From Primorskyibacter sedentarius (GTDB lineage Bacteria > Pseudomonadota > Alphaproteobacteria > Rhodobacterales > Rhodobacteraceae), in contig NZ_SLZU01000005.1 in assembly GCF_004342065.1 (NCBI RefSeq), forward strand, positions 1 to 64,000: a stretch of DNA of 64,000 nt. The letters are read 5' to 3'. Below, piece by piece: positions 25,924-35,618 of the stretch. Made by a program: the position numbers and the translations under genes. Within the stretch, counting starts at the first letter, position 1, and each line of letters begins with the position of its first letter. Under the pieces are notes generated by a model. It saw only the letters and a program-made list of their open reading frames with translations. It was not told the DNA's origin and did not search any database.

Positions 25924-26380
25924 TCCCGTTCCTGTTGCCCAAGCCGCGGCGTGAGGCGCGCGCGATTAACAGCAGTCTGGACGCAAGATCAAAGAATGAC
26001 GTCCGTCATATTGGTTGTGAAAAATTATATAACTGTATCAAGTAATTATAGTATTAAGATTACGCGACAAATTAACAGTTTCCTCTGTGTCCAAACAAAG
26101 GCGTCGCTGTACCCATGGGATTACGGGTGGGACCGCACTCGCCCGATTGCAAGACAGAGATGCACGACTTCTGCGTTTGATGAGGCGTTGCAGGGAGAAC
26201 GTTAACGCTCACCGGACAAACCGTGCAGGCGTGAACACTTTGTTAAGGTTGCTTGGGCACACAACATTAAAGACGGGCAGGCATCTTACTTAACGCAACG
26301 TTAACAGCTATCATGAGCATGCCGCGATCCTGCCGCTCGGATCGAATAGTGCGCCCAATTCATTTAATAGGATGACAGTC
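25924..26380. other. AT-rich leader/promoter region of the giant RTX gene
   Basis: This 457-base gap is much richer in A+T than its surroundings, especially about 25995-26085. It contains several TTAA(C) words (near 25965, 26070, 26202, 26242 and the pair at 26290-26305). No gene is recognised in it. The base composition and TTAA clusters suggest regulated transcription of the RTX gene downstream, possibly with a long untranslated leader or silencing by an H-NS/MucR-like protein. Confidence 0.5.
26290..26305 (+). promoter_or_regulatory. Perfect CtrA-type binding site (TTAA-N7-TTAAC)
   Basis: TTAA (26290-26293), seven bases, then TTAAC (26301-26305) matches the full alphaproteobacterial CtrA consensus exactly. 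It lies 76 bases before the RTX start. CtrA controls motility and surface functions in Rhodobacterales, so cell-cycle or quorum-linked control of this surface protein is plausible. Confidence 0.6.
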
Positions 26381-29300
26381 ATGACGACGCTTTCCGCAGG
26401 TGACATTGCAATCATTGGTTACACCGGAGAGGGTCAGGGCGGGTCGGCGGACGACAGTTTTGCTTTTGTCCTGCTTCGCGATGTCGACGCTTCAACCGTT
26501 ATCAACTTCACCGACAGTGAATATCAAAACAACGTATTGAACCCGAACGAGGGGAATGTTCGCTGGACCTCGGGTGGGGCGTTGTCGACAGGGACAGTCG
26601 TGACGATCGCGGCCAATTCATCCACCGGGGTGATCAGCGCCACGAGCGGAACAGCCATCTTCGACAGCGATAGCGGGTTTCACGGGTTCAGCTTCGCCTT
26701 ATCGACCGCAGGCGACCAGCTGATCGCGTATCAGGGCCAGGCGGGCAGCGGCGAGACACCGATCGCTGCACTCAATACAAGGCCCAACGGGTGGGATCCC
26801 ACAGCCGCGCTCGACGGGTCGGATTCTCAATTGCCGCCGGGGCTGACAGACGGGGTGAACGCGCTGCATTTCGTCGACAGCAGCATCCCCGATGAATATG
26901 ACAACGGCTATTATAACGGGCCGACCACCGGGACAGTGGACTTCCTGCGCACTGCCATCAACACGGCGAGCAACTGGGTTGGGCAGAACACCGCCTTTGC
27001 AACTTCGCCCTTTGCGACCTCCTTTAGCGTTTCGTCAAGCCTGCCACCCCAGGATATCGCTGTGCTTGGTGGAGCGACTGAAATCCCGGATGGCGACATC
27101 ACCCCCACCACCGCAGATGGTACGGCCTTCGGGGCGGCGGACGTTACCGGCGGCACAACCAGCCGCAGCTACACCATTGCGAACCAGGGTGGCGATCCGC
27201 TCAACATTTCGTCGATCCAGATTACCGGCGCACATGCCAGCGATTTCACTGTCACAGCTTCGCCGGTCGGGGCGGTTGGCGGATCTGGCAATGCCACGCT
27301 GACAATTGAGTTCGACCCTTCGGCAGGCGGCGCACGCACCGCCACGGTGACCATCGTCAGCGATGACCCGGACGAAGGCAGTTACAGCTTCGACGTCCGG
27401 GGCTCCGGCGCAAATCCCGGCTCTGCCACCACGTTGAGCGCCGGCGGCGTCGCATTTGTTGGCTACAATGCTGACGGGTCCGACGCCTTTGCTTTCGTTT
27501 TGATGGCGGATGTCACTGCGGGCACGGTGATCAAGTTCACCGATGGCGGCTGGGCGGGCAGCACGTTCCGACAGGGCGAGGGCGCGGTGCAATGGACCGC
27601 ACCTTCGGATATCAGCGCGGGAACCGTGATCACCTACGATTCAGCCGCCGATGGGGGCGGGCTGGATTGGGACGTCACCGATACGGCCTATTTTTCGGGG
27701 AGTTTCGGGATCGGCACGGCGGGCGACCAGATCATCGCCTATCAGGGCAGTGCCGATGGCGCGGGCAGTTCGATCACCAATATCGCGGCACTGCACTATA
27801 ACGCCGACACGTTCGATACCGTCTATTCGGATGCAACAGGTGTCTCGCTTCTTCCCACCGGGTTGATCGATGGCGATACGGCGATCTCGTTTGCCAATGG
27901 CGCCACGGAATGGGACAGCGGCGTCTGGAACCCGTCCAGCCAGCCCACAGAGGCGTTGCTGCGGCAAGCCATCAACAACGAGAATAACTGGACGGGGTCC
28001 GATGACCCGCAGACCTTGCCCGCAGGCCCGTACACCCCCAGCGGTGGCCCGGTCGAGCCGGATATCGAACTCCTGGGCAATGCGCAGCCCATCGCATCCG
28101 GCGATACCACCGCGTCCTGGACGGACAGCACTGTCTTCACCCCGGCGGCGGTCGGTGGCGGCAGCGTCACGGTAACCTACACGGTGCGCAACACGGGCAG
28201 TGACACGCTCAACATCGCGTCCATTGCGCTGTCTGGCGACGATTCAGCGGCATTTGCCGTCTCCAACCTGTCTTCGTCCAGCGTCGCGGCAGGCGCGGCC
28301 GCGACCTTTGATGTAACTTTCGATCCTGCGCAGGGCGGCCGCCACGACGCGACGGTCACCGTTGTTTCTGACGATCCGGACGAGGCGAGCTACAGCTTTG
28401 CCATTGCGGGCAGCGGCATCGCGACCGGGGGCGGAACGGACCTGTCGGCGGGCGGTGCGGCTATCGTGGGCTATAATTCGACCGGCGCGGACAATTTCGC
28501 CTTCGTCCTGTTGCGGGACGTCGTGGCCGGGACAGAGCTGAACTTCACCGATGGTGGATGGACGGGCTCCACCTACCGCGCGGGCGAGGGCGCGGGCCGC
28601 TGGGTCGCGCCCACCGACATCTCTGCAGGGACGATCATTGCCTATGACGATCTTCTGACAAATGGCGGAGAGGATTTCTTTCCGGTTCCGGGCACTTACT
28701 ATCTGGGAAGTTTCGGCCCGTCGAGCGCCGGTGACCAGATCATGCTTTATCAGGGCGAGGCCGACGCGACCGGAACCAACCTGTCCAACGTCTTCGCGCT
28801 GCATTTCGAAGCGGCAGAATTTGATACGGTTTACGCCGATATCACCGGATCGTCCCTTGTACCAACCGGCCTGACGGATGGCGTCAACGCCATTTCGCTG
28901 GGCGAGAATCCGGTAGTGACGGTGCCGGAATGGGAAAACGGCGTTTATTCAGGCCCCACCAACCTGAGCTTCACAGCCCTTCTGGCGGCAATCAGCGACG
29001 AAGCAAACTGGACCACGTCGCACAGCGTCACCCAGACGCTGCCAAGCGGTCGTATGGGCAATGCCCCGCCAAGTGTCGACGTCAACAGCGGTCTGGCGGT
29101 CACAGAAGGCGGCGGCGTGACCCTGACAACTGCCATGCTTCTGGCCACGGATCTTGATGGCGACACGTTGACCTATACAGTGACGAGCCTGCCTGCCGCT
29201 GGCACGCTTTCTTTGTCCGGTTCAGCATTGGCTGTGAATGACACATTCACGCAGCAGGACGTGACCGACGGCCTCGTCACCTGGACCGATAGCGGCGCGG

Positions 29301-32203
29301 GTGCCTTGGCCACCTATGATATCGGTCTCAGCCTGTCCGACGGGCAAAGCAGCCTGCCGGTGACCGTGGGGGTCGCGGTGACGCTCACCGATGATGCCCC
29401 GCTTTTGTCCGGGCTGACGCCCGATATCAGTTGGGTTGAGGACACAACCGGCTTTCTGAACCTCAGCCAGCTTGTCTATGCGGACGAGGAAGATGCGGTC
29501 AACACCCTCACGATCGATGCCAGCACCGGCACATTCCAGGCCATTGCCGCCGATCCCGCCGCAGGCGTGAGCGTGTCGCTTGTCGACACCAACACGGTCA
29601 CCATTCAAGGCACGCAAGCCGCGATAAATGCTTATCTCGACCTCAATCTGATCGGGCCGATCACATATCAAAGCGCCGCCGACCTGTCCGGCGACAATGC
29701 CGACACGCTGACCTTCACCGGCTATGACGGCGCGAATACCACCAGCCTTGGAACGATGTCGATCGACATCGCGAGTGATCCCGAACTGACCGTTTCAATC
29801 GCCAGCGCGTCCGTATCGGAAGGGCTTGGAACGACGACGGTCACCGTCACGCGTGATGGTGATACGACAGACGCGCTTCTCGTCACGCTCAGCAGCGACG
29901 ACGTGTCAGAGGCGACGGCCCCCACGACTGTGCTTATCGCGGCCGGTCAGGCCAGCGCGTCCTTCACTGTCGCCGCGGTTGACGACCTGCTGATTGATGG
30001 CACCCAGAGCGTGACCATCACCGCCAGCGCTGCGGGCTATGACAACGGGTCCGACACGCTGGATGTGACGGACGACGATGTGCTGACTGCGACCGACGAC
30101 ATCTTCACCTTTGCGGACACCGTGACGGGGGCAGTCAACGCGCTGGACGTGCTGGCCGCGAACCCGACCACGATCGACATCTTCGCGCCGCTGGCCGCCA
30201 CGGTCACCGCCGTCAATGGCAGTGCTGCAAATGTCGGTGCGACCGTCACGCTGGCCTCGGGCAATTCCGTCATGCTCAGCGCCAGCGGTCAGTTGACCTA
30301 TACGATCAGCGCCGACAATGAAGCACTGCCCGTGGGGGAGAGTTCGGCCGAGACGTTCACCTATCAGCTTAACGGCGCCAGCACGGCCACTGTCACGTTG
30401 CGTGTCAATGGGATCGACAATGACGATGTCTTCTCGGCTACTGCGGGGTCAGACGGGTTCGACGGCGGTGTTGGCATAAACACCATCACCTACGAGGACG
30501 CTTTGAACGGTGTTACCGTTGATCTTTCAGACTCCGCCCAGAATGCCGGGGCCGCCGCCGGAGACGTGCTGGCGAATTTTCAGGTCCTGATCGGCAGCGA
30601 ATTCGATGACATATTGTCAGGAACCGGCAACGCCGAAGAAATCAACGCGCTTGACGGCAATGACGTGCTCGTGGGGCGCGGAGCCGGGGATACGCTTCAC
30701 GGCGGTGACGGCTATGATTGGCTGAGCTATGCGGACTCCTCCTCGGGTGTAGCTGTCAACCTCGGGACGGGGTCGGCCAGCGGGGGGGACGCGGCCGGCG
30801 ATAGCTTCACCGGTATCGAACGTATTGTGGGAAGTGCCCATGCCGACACGCTGACCGGCAGTGCCGAGGACGATCTGCTCAGAGGCGGGGGCGGAGATGA
30901 CAGCCTCGTCGGCGGCGATGGACGGGATCACGCCGATTATCGCGGTGCGGGCGGCGCGGTGCAGGTCGATCTGAACGCGGGCACAGCGACCGGCGCGGGC
31001 GGCAATGACACGCTATCGGGCATCGAGATCGTGATCGGCACCAGTTTTGACGACACGCTGACCGGGAACGGTGACGCGAATGTTCTGCGCGGCGGGCTTG
31101 GCGCCGACACGCTGTCCGGTGCGGCAGGCGCCGATTGGGCAGATTATCGTACGTCTGCGGCGCCGGTTTCAGTGAACCTTGATACCGGCGCGACGGCGGG
31201 TGGCGAGGCTGCCGGGGATGAGCTCGACAGCATAGAGAACCTGCTGGGATCGGCTGGCGACGACACTCTGACAGGGAATAGTCTTGTCAATGTGCTGCGG
31301 GGCGGGGCCGGGGCGGACGTGTTGACAGGCACCGGCAATGACTGGCTCGATTATCGCGGGTCGGACGCTGCGGTAACGGTGGATCTGGCGAACAACATCT
31401 TCTCGGGGGGGGACGCTGACGGGGACGTCGTCACAGGCATTCCCAACATCCTCGGGTCCGAAAATGACGACCGGCTGACCGGGGATAGCGGCGACAATCT
31501 TATTCGTGGCGGAGAAGGCAATGACACGATGGTCGGCGGCGCGGGGCTCGACTGGCTCGATTATCGCGGTGCAGAGGCTGCCATCACGCTTGATGCAGGC
31601 TCCTTAGTGGCTGGCGGTTGGGCCGCGGGCGACAGTTTTTCTGGGTTCGAAGGGTTCATCGGGTCCGAATTTGCTGATGCCATATCCGGGTCTGGCGCCG
31701 ACGAGGTCATTCGGGGCGGTGCCGGCGCGGACACGCTTGATGGCGGGCTTGGTGTCGACTGGCTGGACTATCGCGGGATCAACGGCCCGGTAACTGTCTC
31801 TCTGACTGCGGGAACGGGCACGGATGGCGACGCCGCAGGAGACGTCCTTTCAGGCTTTGAAAACCTGATCGGGACGGGCTTCGGCGATACGCTCGAAGGG
31901 GACTCGAGCAACAACATGATCCGCGGCGGCGATGGCAGCGACAGCATTTCCGGGCTGGACGGCAATGACACCTTGCTGGGCGGCGGCGGCAACGACACAT
32001 TCATCTTCGGTGCGGGCAATGATGCGATCTACGGGGATCAGGGGGTGGACGTGTTCGACGCGTCTGGGCGCGCGTCCACCGATTTCTCGCTGGTGACCAA
32101 CAGCGCCACGCATGTCACGCTGACAGACCTGGGCTCCGGCGACGTTGATGAAATCTATTTTGTCGAGAGCATTGTCTTCGCGGATACCACGATCCTGATT
32201 TGA
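26381..32203 (+). CDS. Giant modular RTX calcium-binding surface/secreted protein
   Basis: The protein has about 1,940 residues and no N-terminal signal peptide, as expected for type I secretion. Order by DNA position: repeated approximately 200-residue modules start near 26384, 27427 and 28438 (each LSAGxxAxxGY, FAFVLxxDV, NFTDGGW-like). Choice-of-anchor-D-like domains lie at about 27050-27415 and 28057-28425 (DPAxGGRxxTVTxVSDDPDE). A cadherin-like domain follows at 29055-29400, then a beta domain to 29785, Calx-beta at 29785-30075, and VCBS-like to 30425. Seven approximately 70-residue super-repeats (DYRG...VxVDLxxG...GDDxLTGxxxxNxLRGGxGxD) run from about 30440 to 31960. Final GGxGxDxx repeats and a hydrophobic tail end it. 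ATG 26381 has AGGA eight bases upstream; ATG 26372 is also possible. It is probably an adhesin or biofilm protein; no secretion genes are nearby. Confidence 0.88.
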   Translation: MTTLSAGDIAIIGYTGEGQGGSADDSFAFVLLRDVDASTVINFTDSEYQNNVLNPNEGNVRWTSGGALSTGTVVTIAANSSTGVISATSGTAIFDSDSGFHGFSFALSTAGDQLIAYQGQAGSGETPIAALNTRPNGWDPTAALDGSDSQLPPGLTDGVNALHFVDSSIPDEYDNGYYNGPTTGTVDFLRTAINTASNWVGQNTAFATSPFATSFSVSSSLPPQDIAVLGGATEIPDGDITPTTADGTAFGAADVTGGTTSRSYTIANQGGDPLNISSIQITGAHASDFTVTASPVGAVGGSGNATLTIEFDPSAGGARTATVTIVSDDPDEGSYSFDVRGSGANPGSATTLSAGGVAFVGYNADGSDAFAFVLMADVTAGTVIKFTDGGWAGSTFRQGEGAVQWTAPSDISAGTVITYDSAADGGGLDWDVTDTAYFSGSFGIGTAGDQIIAYQGSADGAGSSITNIAALHYNADTFDTVYSDATGVSLLPTGLIDGDTAISFANGATEWDSGVWNPSSQPTEALLRQAINNENNWTGSDDPQTLPAGPYTPSGGPVEPDIELLGNAQPIASGDTTASWTDSTVFTPAAVGGGSVTVTYTVRNTGSDTLNIASIALSGDDSAAFAVSNLSSSSVAAGAAATFDVTFDPAQGGRHDATVTVVSDDPDEASYSFAIAGSGIATGGGTDLSAGGAAIVGYNSTGADNFAFVLLRDVVAGTELNFTDGGWTGSTYRAGEGAGRWVAPTDISAGTIIAYDDLLTNGGEDFFPVPGTYYLGSFGPSSAGDQIMLYQGEADATGTNLSNVFALHFEAAEFDTVYADITGSSLVPTGLTDGVNAISLGENPVVTVPEWENGVYSGPTNLSFTALLAAISDEANWTTSHSVTQTLPSGRMGNAPPSVDVNSGLAVTEGGGVTLTTAMLLATDLDGDTLTYTVTSLPAAGTLSLSGSALAVNDTFTQQDVTDGLVTWTDSGAGALATYDIGLSLSDGQSSLPVTVGVAVTLTDDAPLLSGLTPDISWVEDTTGFLNLSQLVYADEEDAVNTLTIDASTGTFQAIAADPAAGVSVSLVDTNTVTIQGTQAAINAYLDLNLIGPITYQSAADLSGDNADTLTFTGYDGANTTSLGTMSIDIASDPELTVSIASASVSEGLGTTTVTVTRDGDTTDALLVTLSSDDVSEATAPTTVLIAAGQASASFTVAAVDDLLIDGTQSVTITASAAGYDNGSDTLDVTDDDVLTATDDIFTFADTVTGAVNALDVLAANPTTIDIFAPLAATVTAVNGSAANVGATVTLASGNSVMLSASGQLTYTISADNEALPVGESSAETFTYQLNGASTATVTLRVNGIDNDDVFSATAGSDGFDGGVGINTITYEDALNGVTVDLSDSAQNAGAAAGDVLANFQVLIGSEFDDILSGTGNAEEINALDGNDVLVGRGAGDTLHGGDGYDWLSYADSSSGVAVNLGTGSASGGDAAGDSFTGIERIVGSAHADTLTGSAEDDLLRGGGGDDSLVGGDGRDHADYRGAGGAVQVDLNAGTATGAGGNDTLSGIEIVIGTSFDDTLTGNGDANVLRGGLGADTLSGAAGADWADYRTSAAPVSVNLDTGATAGGEAAGDELDSIENLLGSAGDDTLTGNSLVNVLRGGAGADVLTGTGNDWLDYRGSDAAVTVDLANNIFSGGDADGDVVTGIPNILGSENDDRLTGDSGDNLIRGGEGNDTMVGGAGLDWLDYRGAEAAITLDAGSLVAGGWAAGDSFSGFEGFIGSEFADAISGSGADEVIRGGAGADTLDGGLGVDWLDYRGINGPVTVSLTAGTGTDGDAAGDVLSGFENLIGTGFGDTLEGDSSNNMIRGGDGSDSISGLDGNDTLLGGGGNDTFIFGAGNDAIYGDQGVDVFDASGRASTDFSLVTNSATHVTLTDLGSGDVDEIYFVESIVFADTTILI

Positions 32204-32208
32204 TGCTT

Positions 32209-32238
32209 GGCGGCCGGGGGGCGCATGCCCCGGCCGCC
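32209..32238 (+). terminator. Strong GC hairpin after the RTX gene
   Basis: GGCGGCCGGGG (32209-32219) pairs perfectly with 32228-32238 around an 8-base loop, five bases after the RTX stop. There is no T-run, so it may be a rho-independent-like stop of reduced strength or an mRNA 3' stabiliser. The rest of the gap up to 32434 shows no further feature. Confidence 0.5.
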
Positions 32239-32434
32239 AATACCCGCTTGGTCTCAGTTACCTGACCAAGGATTGGCATCATCGACCGGAATGGTTTTGC
32301 ACGATGGCATGCTGGCTCTGGGTACGGGCGAACGGGATGTGCCCGTCGGCCTTCTCCGGGGTCCAAGTCTGCCTGCGCGAGGAAGTGTTCGCGCACTGCC
32401 AACAGAGGTCGCGCGATTACGTTTGAACCAGTGA

Positions 32435-32737
32435 TCAAAGTTCGCGCAGATATGCCCAGGACACGTATCCCTTGAGCCCCGGCGCCCGGTCAAGCGAAAC
32501 GCGGCACCACCGCGTGCTGCCAGTCTGTTCGCATTCATGCACACGTACGACGGACCCGTTGGGCAAGCCCACGATCACGATATATCCAGTGCCCGCACCT
32601 GCGCGCATCTTCAGCATGTCGCCCTCATCGACGCCATAAACCTCGTGCCGATTCCGCATATCCGCATTGGCTGGATTGGCGAGGACCGCAGCCATCAAGG
32701 CTGCCGCCGCCAAAGCAGCCGACAAAGTAATACGCAT
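32435..32737 (-). CDS. Small secreted SH3-domain protein
   Basis: The 100-residue product has a signal peptide (MRITLSAALAAAALMAAVLA, cleavage near NPANA). One bacterial SH3 domain follows (MLKMRAGAGTGYIVIVGLPNGSVVRVHEC, WCRVSLDRAPGLKGYVSWAYL). Two cysteines flank the central strands and may form a disulfide. It is likely periplasmic and cell-wall associated. An AGGAGAA site precedes the ATG. It is separate from its neighbours and its role is unknown. Confidence 0.8.
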   Translation of the reverse strand: MRITLSAALAAAALMAAVLANPANADMRNRHEVYGVDEGDMLKMRAGAGTGYIVIVGLPNGSVVRVHECEQTGSTRWCRVSLDRAPGLKGYVSWAYLREL

Positions 32738-32899
32738 CAGTTTCTCCTGTTTTCTGCTCTGCCTGGCGAAAGGCTAACATCCTTCGCAAAGAAGTACTCT
32801 AGCGATTTGAACGCGCACGCGTCTTTGTCAAATGGGTCCGGTGAGCAGGGCCGCCTGCACGTCTAAAGGGGCATTGATACATTAACTCCTTATTGAAAA

Positions 32900-33478
32900 C
32901 TACTGGGATTGTTCAATTTCCAGCATCACATTTGCATACCAATCTGCCAGCGCCCGGATCTCTGCGTTGGTCAGTTCAGACGCAACCTCGGACATGATCT
33001 CGTGCTGGCGTTTGCCAGTGCGAAAGGCTTTGAGTTGGGTGTCGATGTAGATATTCACCTCCCCGGCGAGATTTGGCGCGTCAAGAAGCACCGATATGCC
33101 GTCAACCCCGTGGCACGACACACAAGCCTCTGGCGCATCTTCCGGGCTGACACCCTCTGGCAGGCTGGCCACCGCCCTATGTGACGCATACCAAGCCGCC
33201 ACATCCGAAATTTGCTGCGCCGAAAGACCGGCCGTCACGACCGACATCATCTCGTGCTGGCGGGCACCGGTCTTGAAAGCCATCAGCTGCGCTTCGAGAT
33301 ATTCTTCGGGCTCGCCACCGATATGCGGGGCGATCGGGATCTGCGCAAACCCATCGATGCCGTGGCAGGTCCGACACATGTTGGCCACCTTGCGACCCTC
33401 CGCCGGATCTCCCGCAAGGGCCGCGCCACCCCCGGCGAGCATCAGCCCGCCGAGGAGAATTGTCAGGACACGCTTCAT
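32900..33478 (-). CDS. Periplasmic diheme c-type cytochrome
   Basis: The 192-residue protein has a signal peptide (to about residue 22) and two tandem cytochrome c domains. The heme motifs are CRTCH (Cys35, Cys38, His39) and CVSCH (Cys119, Cys122, His123). The repeated MAFKTGARQHEMM / KAFRTGKRQHEIM segments provide the distal methionines. This cytochrome c4-like layout serves as an electron acceptor. Its start overlaps the stop of the PQQ dehydrogenase gene by ATGA, so it almost certainly accepts electrons from that enzyme and passes them to an oxidase. Confidence 0.9.
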   Translation of the reverse strand: MKRVLTILLGGLMLAGGGAALAGDPAEGRKVANMCRTCHGIDGFAQIPIAPHIGGEPEEYLEAQLMAFKTGARQHEMMSVVTAGLSAQQISDVAAWYASHRAVASLPEGVSPEDAPEACVSCHGVDGISVLLDAPNLAGEVNIYIDTQLKAFRTGKRQHEIMSEVASELTNAEIRALADWYANVMLEIEQSQ

Positions 33479-34737
33479 TCTGTCGATGCGGGGTTGTAGG
33501 CGATGCGCCAGATCGCGCCCGCGAAGTCGTCAGAGACCAGCATGGATCCATCCGGGAGGAAGGCAATGTCCATCGGGCGTCCGCGATATTCGCCGGTCTC
33601 CTCGTTCAGCCAGCCGTCAGAGAATACCTCCGTCGCGGCAGCGTTGCCCTCTTCGTCCAGCGCGGTGAACATCACCCGAGCGCCGACGGGTGTCGTCCGG
33701 TTCCACGACCCGTGCTGGGCAGAGAAAATACCGCCGTGATACTTGTCGGGAAAGGACGAATGGCGATAAAAGCTCATCCCCAGATCGGCCGCATGGGCCT
33801 GCATTTCGACCTGAGGTTCGACGAACTCGACACCCTCGGGCCGCTCAACGCCCTTGTAATCCGGAAGCTCTACCCGCGCGTTGGTCCAGGGGAAGCCGAA
33901 ATGCTGCCCGGCCGCTGTCTGCCGGTTCAACTCGCCCGGCGGGATGTCGTCGCCCATCCCGTCCACCTGATTGTCGGTGAACCACAAGTCGCCGTTGGCC
34001 GGGTTGAAATCGTGGCCGACAGAATTGCGCACCCCCCGGGTATAGACTTCACGGCCCGTCCCATCGGTGTTGATCCGGATGATGCCACCGATGCCAATCT
34101 CGTCGTACATCTCCAGCTTTTCGGCCGGTTGCACATTGTAGGGCTGGCCGAGCGAGATATAGAGCTTGCCATCTGGTCCCACGCGGCAGACGCGGGCCGT
34201 GTGGTTGAAGCTTTCCTCCTCAGCCGGGATAAGCTCGCCCTGCGGCACGACCTCGCCGACCGCCGGGTCCGGCCCTTCGAAAAAGAACTCTGCCGCCGGG
34301 AAGGTCAGCACGCGGTTACGCTCTGCAATGTACAAAAAACCGTCGGGCGAAAAGCAGGGCCCGTTGGGGATATCGAAGGTGATGGAAGGCGCAAAATCCA
34401 TCACCTCGTCGGCAACCCGGTTGCGGTCCCGATCCACGACGGACCAGACCTTGTCCTTGCGCGTGCCCACGAAAGTCACGGTGCCTTGCGGGGCAACCGC
34501 CATGGACCGCGCGTCCGGCACCACCGCGTACAGGCTGACTTCGAACCCGTCAGGAACGCTGATATGCGGCAGGATCTGCCGAAGCGAGTCGGCGCGGTCC
34601 CCGTCCTGATCGACGAAGGTGAAGGTCGCGCCGGTCTTTTGCATATTGGTCAACTTGTCCATGTTGTCTTGCGCCAAAGCGGGCGCAGCCAGCAGGGACC
34701 CGAGCAATACGCCCGAAAGAGTGTACTTGCAGGTCAT
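33475..34737 (-). CDS. Periplasmic PQQ-dependent sugar dehydrogenase (soluble GDH/sorbosone type)
   Basis: The protein has 420 residues and a signal peptide ending near APALAQ. Its beta-propeller carries family motifs: IPNGPCFSPDGFLYIAERNRV, HTARVCRVGPDGKLYISLG (catalytic-type His), GVRNSVGHDFNPANGDLWFTDN (Arg and PQQ/calcium region), HFGFPW, RPMDIAFLPDGSMLVSDD. Members oxidise aldoses or related alcohols with pyrroloquinoline quinone. A GGGAGGAAG site precedes ATG 34737; the frame extends 20 codons further without a ribosome site. It is translationally coupled to the diheme cytochrome. The exact substrate cannot be told. Confidence 0.88.
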   Translation of the reverse strand: MTCKYTLSGVLLGSLLAAPALAQDNMDKLTNMQKTGATFTFVDQDGDRADSLRQILPHISVPDGFEVSLYAVVPDARSMAVAPQGTVTFVGTRKDKVWSVVDRDRNRVADEVMDFAPSITFDIPNGPCFSPDGFLYIAERNRVLTFPAAEFFFEGPDPAVGEVVPQGELIPAEEESFNHTARVCRVGPDGKLYISLGQPYNVQPAEKLEMYDEIGIGGIIRINTDGTGREVYTRGVRNSVGHDFNPANGDLWFTDNQVDGMGDDIPPGELNRQTAAGQHFGFPWTNARVELPDYKGVERPEGVEFVEPQVEMQAHAADLGMSFYRHSSFPDKYHGGIFSAQHGSWNRTTPVGARVMFTALDEEGNAAATEVFSDGWLNEETGEYRGRPMDIAFLPDGSMLVSDDFAGAIWRIAYNPASTE

Positions 34738-35016
34738 TTCTTCCTCCCAGTTTATCACGTAAAGCGCTTGGTCAGTTGGGCTGACAGTGTGCTTCACAAG
34801 AATGCATCTTCACGTTACCTAGCGTAACCTGTCAACTTTTTTGACCAATTTGCGCTTCATGAGGGGGGTGAGGGCGTCAGCGCGCCGTCAAATGCCGCCC
34901 TGCCTTTCCGGCGAAAATCGCCTGTAGTTTCCCCCTCACGCATCGCTACTGTGGGAAGTAGCTATTAACTGTCCTCATTGGGCACGTAAGCTTGATCAAA
35001 AAAGGAGAACACGCAG

Positions 35017-35565
35017 ATGTCCATTCTGAAGAAGGGCCTCAAAGGCGCACCCGTCAAGCGGATGCAGGAGAAGCTGGGGATCACGGCCGATGGTGATTTC
35101 GGGCCGGGTACGGAAAAGGCACTGAAGGACTACCAATCCGCCAACGGGTTGGCAGTTGACGGGATCGCAGGGCCAGACACATTTGCCGCAATGGGACTGC
35201 ACGAGCTTATCCTGCTGCGCGTTGGGTCCCGTGGTGCGCAGGTGAAGAAACTCCAGGAAGCTCTTGGAATTACAGCCGATGGGCGGTTTGGGCCCGGCAC
35301 GGCAAAGGCCGTGGAAGAGTACCAGTCCGCAAATGGTCTGGACGCTGATGGCATGGCCGGCCCGGCGACTTTGGCGAAGATGTCCGCCTTTGCAGGCGAG
35401 GTGACGCAGGATGTCGTTGAGAAGGCGAACCTGGCACCGGAAGAGGAATCTTTCGCCTCAGAGCCGATGCCGGAGATCTCTGGCGTCGAAGTGATCAAAA
35501 GCGCAGCCGCACCGGTCAAGGCGACCAAATCGGTCTGGAACAAGGTCTCGGGCTGGTTCTCTTGA
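35017..35565 (+). CDS. Double peptidoglycan-binding-domain protein
   Basis: The 182-residue protein has two PG_binding_1 repeats at about 8-60 and 68-122, with near-identical cores (KLGITADGDFGPGTEKALKDYQ and ALGITADGRFGPGTAKAVEEYQ). These are followed by an acidic, low-complexity tail ending WNKVSGWFS. There is no signal peptide and no catalytic domain, which is unusual for a wall-binding protein. An excellent AAAGGAG site precedes the ATG, suggesting high expression. It is flanked by promoter-sized gaps and a terminator, so it is monocistronic. It could be exported by another route or bind another ligand in the cytoplasm. Confidence 0.8.
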   Translation: MSILKKGLKGAPVKRMQEKLGITADGDFGPGTEKALKDYQSANGLAVDGIAGPDTFAAMGLHELILLRVGSRGAQVKKLQEALGITADGRFGPGTAKAVEEYQSANGLDADGMAGPATLAKMSAFAGEVTQDVVEKANLAPEEESFASEPMPEISGVEVIKSAAAPVKATKSVWNKVSGWFS

Positions 35566-35589
35566 TCCGATTGAGGAATTGAAAAACTG

Positions 35590-35618
35590 CTGCCCTGTCA
35601 GACCCTTTGACAGGGCAG
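35590..35618. terminator. Hairpin terminator after the peptidoglycan-binding gene
   Basis: CTGCCCTGTCA (35590-35600) pairs perfectly with TGACAGGGCAG (35608-35618) around a 7-base loop. Only TT follows on the plus strand, so strength is uncertain. Confidence 0.6.

Noticed and set aside
30440-31960. Tandem DNA repeat or CRISPR-like array in the 3' half of the giant gene
   Set aside because: The periodicity of about 210 bases is explained by approximately 70-residue RTX super-repeats in one continuous frame; there are no short identical repeats with unique spacers.
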